From Acidihalobacter prosperus (lineage in GTDB: Bacteria > Pseudomonadota > Gammaproteobacteria > DSM-5130 > Acidihalobacteraceae): a stretch of DNA of 64,000 nt. Of the stretch, positions 63,986 through 64,000 are shown one piece after another. The stretch spans positions 62,001 to 126,000 of the forward strand of contig NZ_JQSG02000002.1 of the NCBI RefSeq assembly GCF_000754095.2. The letters run 5' to 3'. The number at the start of each line of letters is the position of its first letter. The first letter of the stretch is position 1. The notes under the pieces are model-generated. The model made no database searches. It worked only from the letters and a program-made list of their open reading frames with translations, and was not told where the DNA came from. Made by a program: the position numbers and the translations under genes.

Positions 63986-64000
63986 TCACAGCGGCCACCA
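63986..64000 (-). CDS. flgH: last codons of a probable flgH (partial, runs off the window)
   Basis: Reading into the window on the minus strand, four codons encoding WWPL are followed by a TGA 11 bases before the flgI start. FlgH (L-ring lipoprotein) normally precedes flgI and often ends in aromatic residues plus P. Identification is by context only. Confidence 0.4.

Overview
The window is about 63% GC, densely packed and almost entirely devoted to the flagellum and chemotaxis. The gene content (FleQ/FleS/FleR, FlhF/FleN, MotC/MotD, a ParC/ParP pair, CheZ and CheV) and the gene order are those of a polarly flagellated gammaproteobacterium. The closest familiar arrangement is the Pseudomonas fle/fli/flh/che region. 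I cannot name the genus. The radical SAM protein, the peroxiredoxin-glutaredoxin fusion and the very high GC would fit a purple-sulfur or sulfur-oxidising relative (Chromatiales/Ectothiorhodospiraceae-like), but that is only an inference.

Layout. Positions 1-6130 are housekeeping: the end of an unknown gene, an FUSC-type exporter, OxyR, a convergent hybrid peroxiredoxin with an OxyR-like operator, a PA0069-type radical SAM protein and a glyoxalase II-like hydrolase. Positions 6262-8890 form a c-di-GMP/chemotaxis block on the plus strand: a GAF-like+GGDEF cyclase behind a sigma-54 motif, a YcgR/FlgZ-type PilZ protein and CheR. Positions 8904-10623 (minus) are flgA-flgM-flgN. Positions 10837-14562 (plus) are cheV, an HDOD protein, a second FliK-like protein and an FlhB C-domain paralogue. 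From 33996 down to 14541 (minus) runs one long operon: fliLMNOPQR-flhBA-flhF-fleN-fliA-cheYZAB-motCD-parC-parP-cheW-small ORF-DUF2802. Two chemoreceptor genes (34215-37667) separate it from fliEFGHIJK (44801 down to 37864). Then come fleQ-fleS-fleR, a PilZ protein, fliT, fliS, fliD, flaG, fliC, a 1537-residue methyltransferase/glycosyltransferase fusion, flgL, flgK, flgJ, flgI and the last codons of a probable flgH.

Regulation can be read directly. Good sigma-54 (-24/-12) motifs precede fliE, fliL, flgA and the diguanylate cyclase, with a more doubtful one at fleS. Good sigma-28 (FliA) motifs precede fliC, flgM and cheV. This is the expected hierarchy: FleQ with RpoN drives the early and middle genes, FleS/FleR with RpoN the later structural ones, and FliA, held by FlgM until hook completion, the flagellin and chemotaxis genes. 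Two PilZ proteins and a diguanylate cyclase tie the system to c-di-GMP.

The most unusual item is the giant glycosyltransferase between flgL and fliC, a strong candidate for a single-polypeptide flagellin glycosylation system. Secondary points are the FliK-like/FhlB pair, the CheA tandem motif linked to ParC/ParP, and the placement of the cyclase in the RpoN regulon. I see no tRNA, rRNA, CRISPR array, insertion sequence or prophage, and no gene-free stretch longer than about 220 bases.
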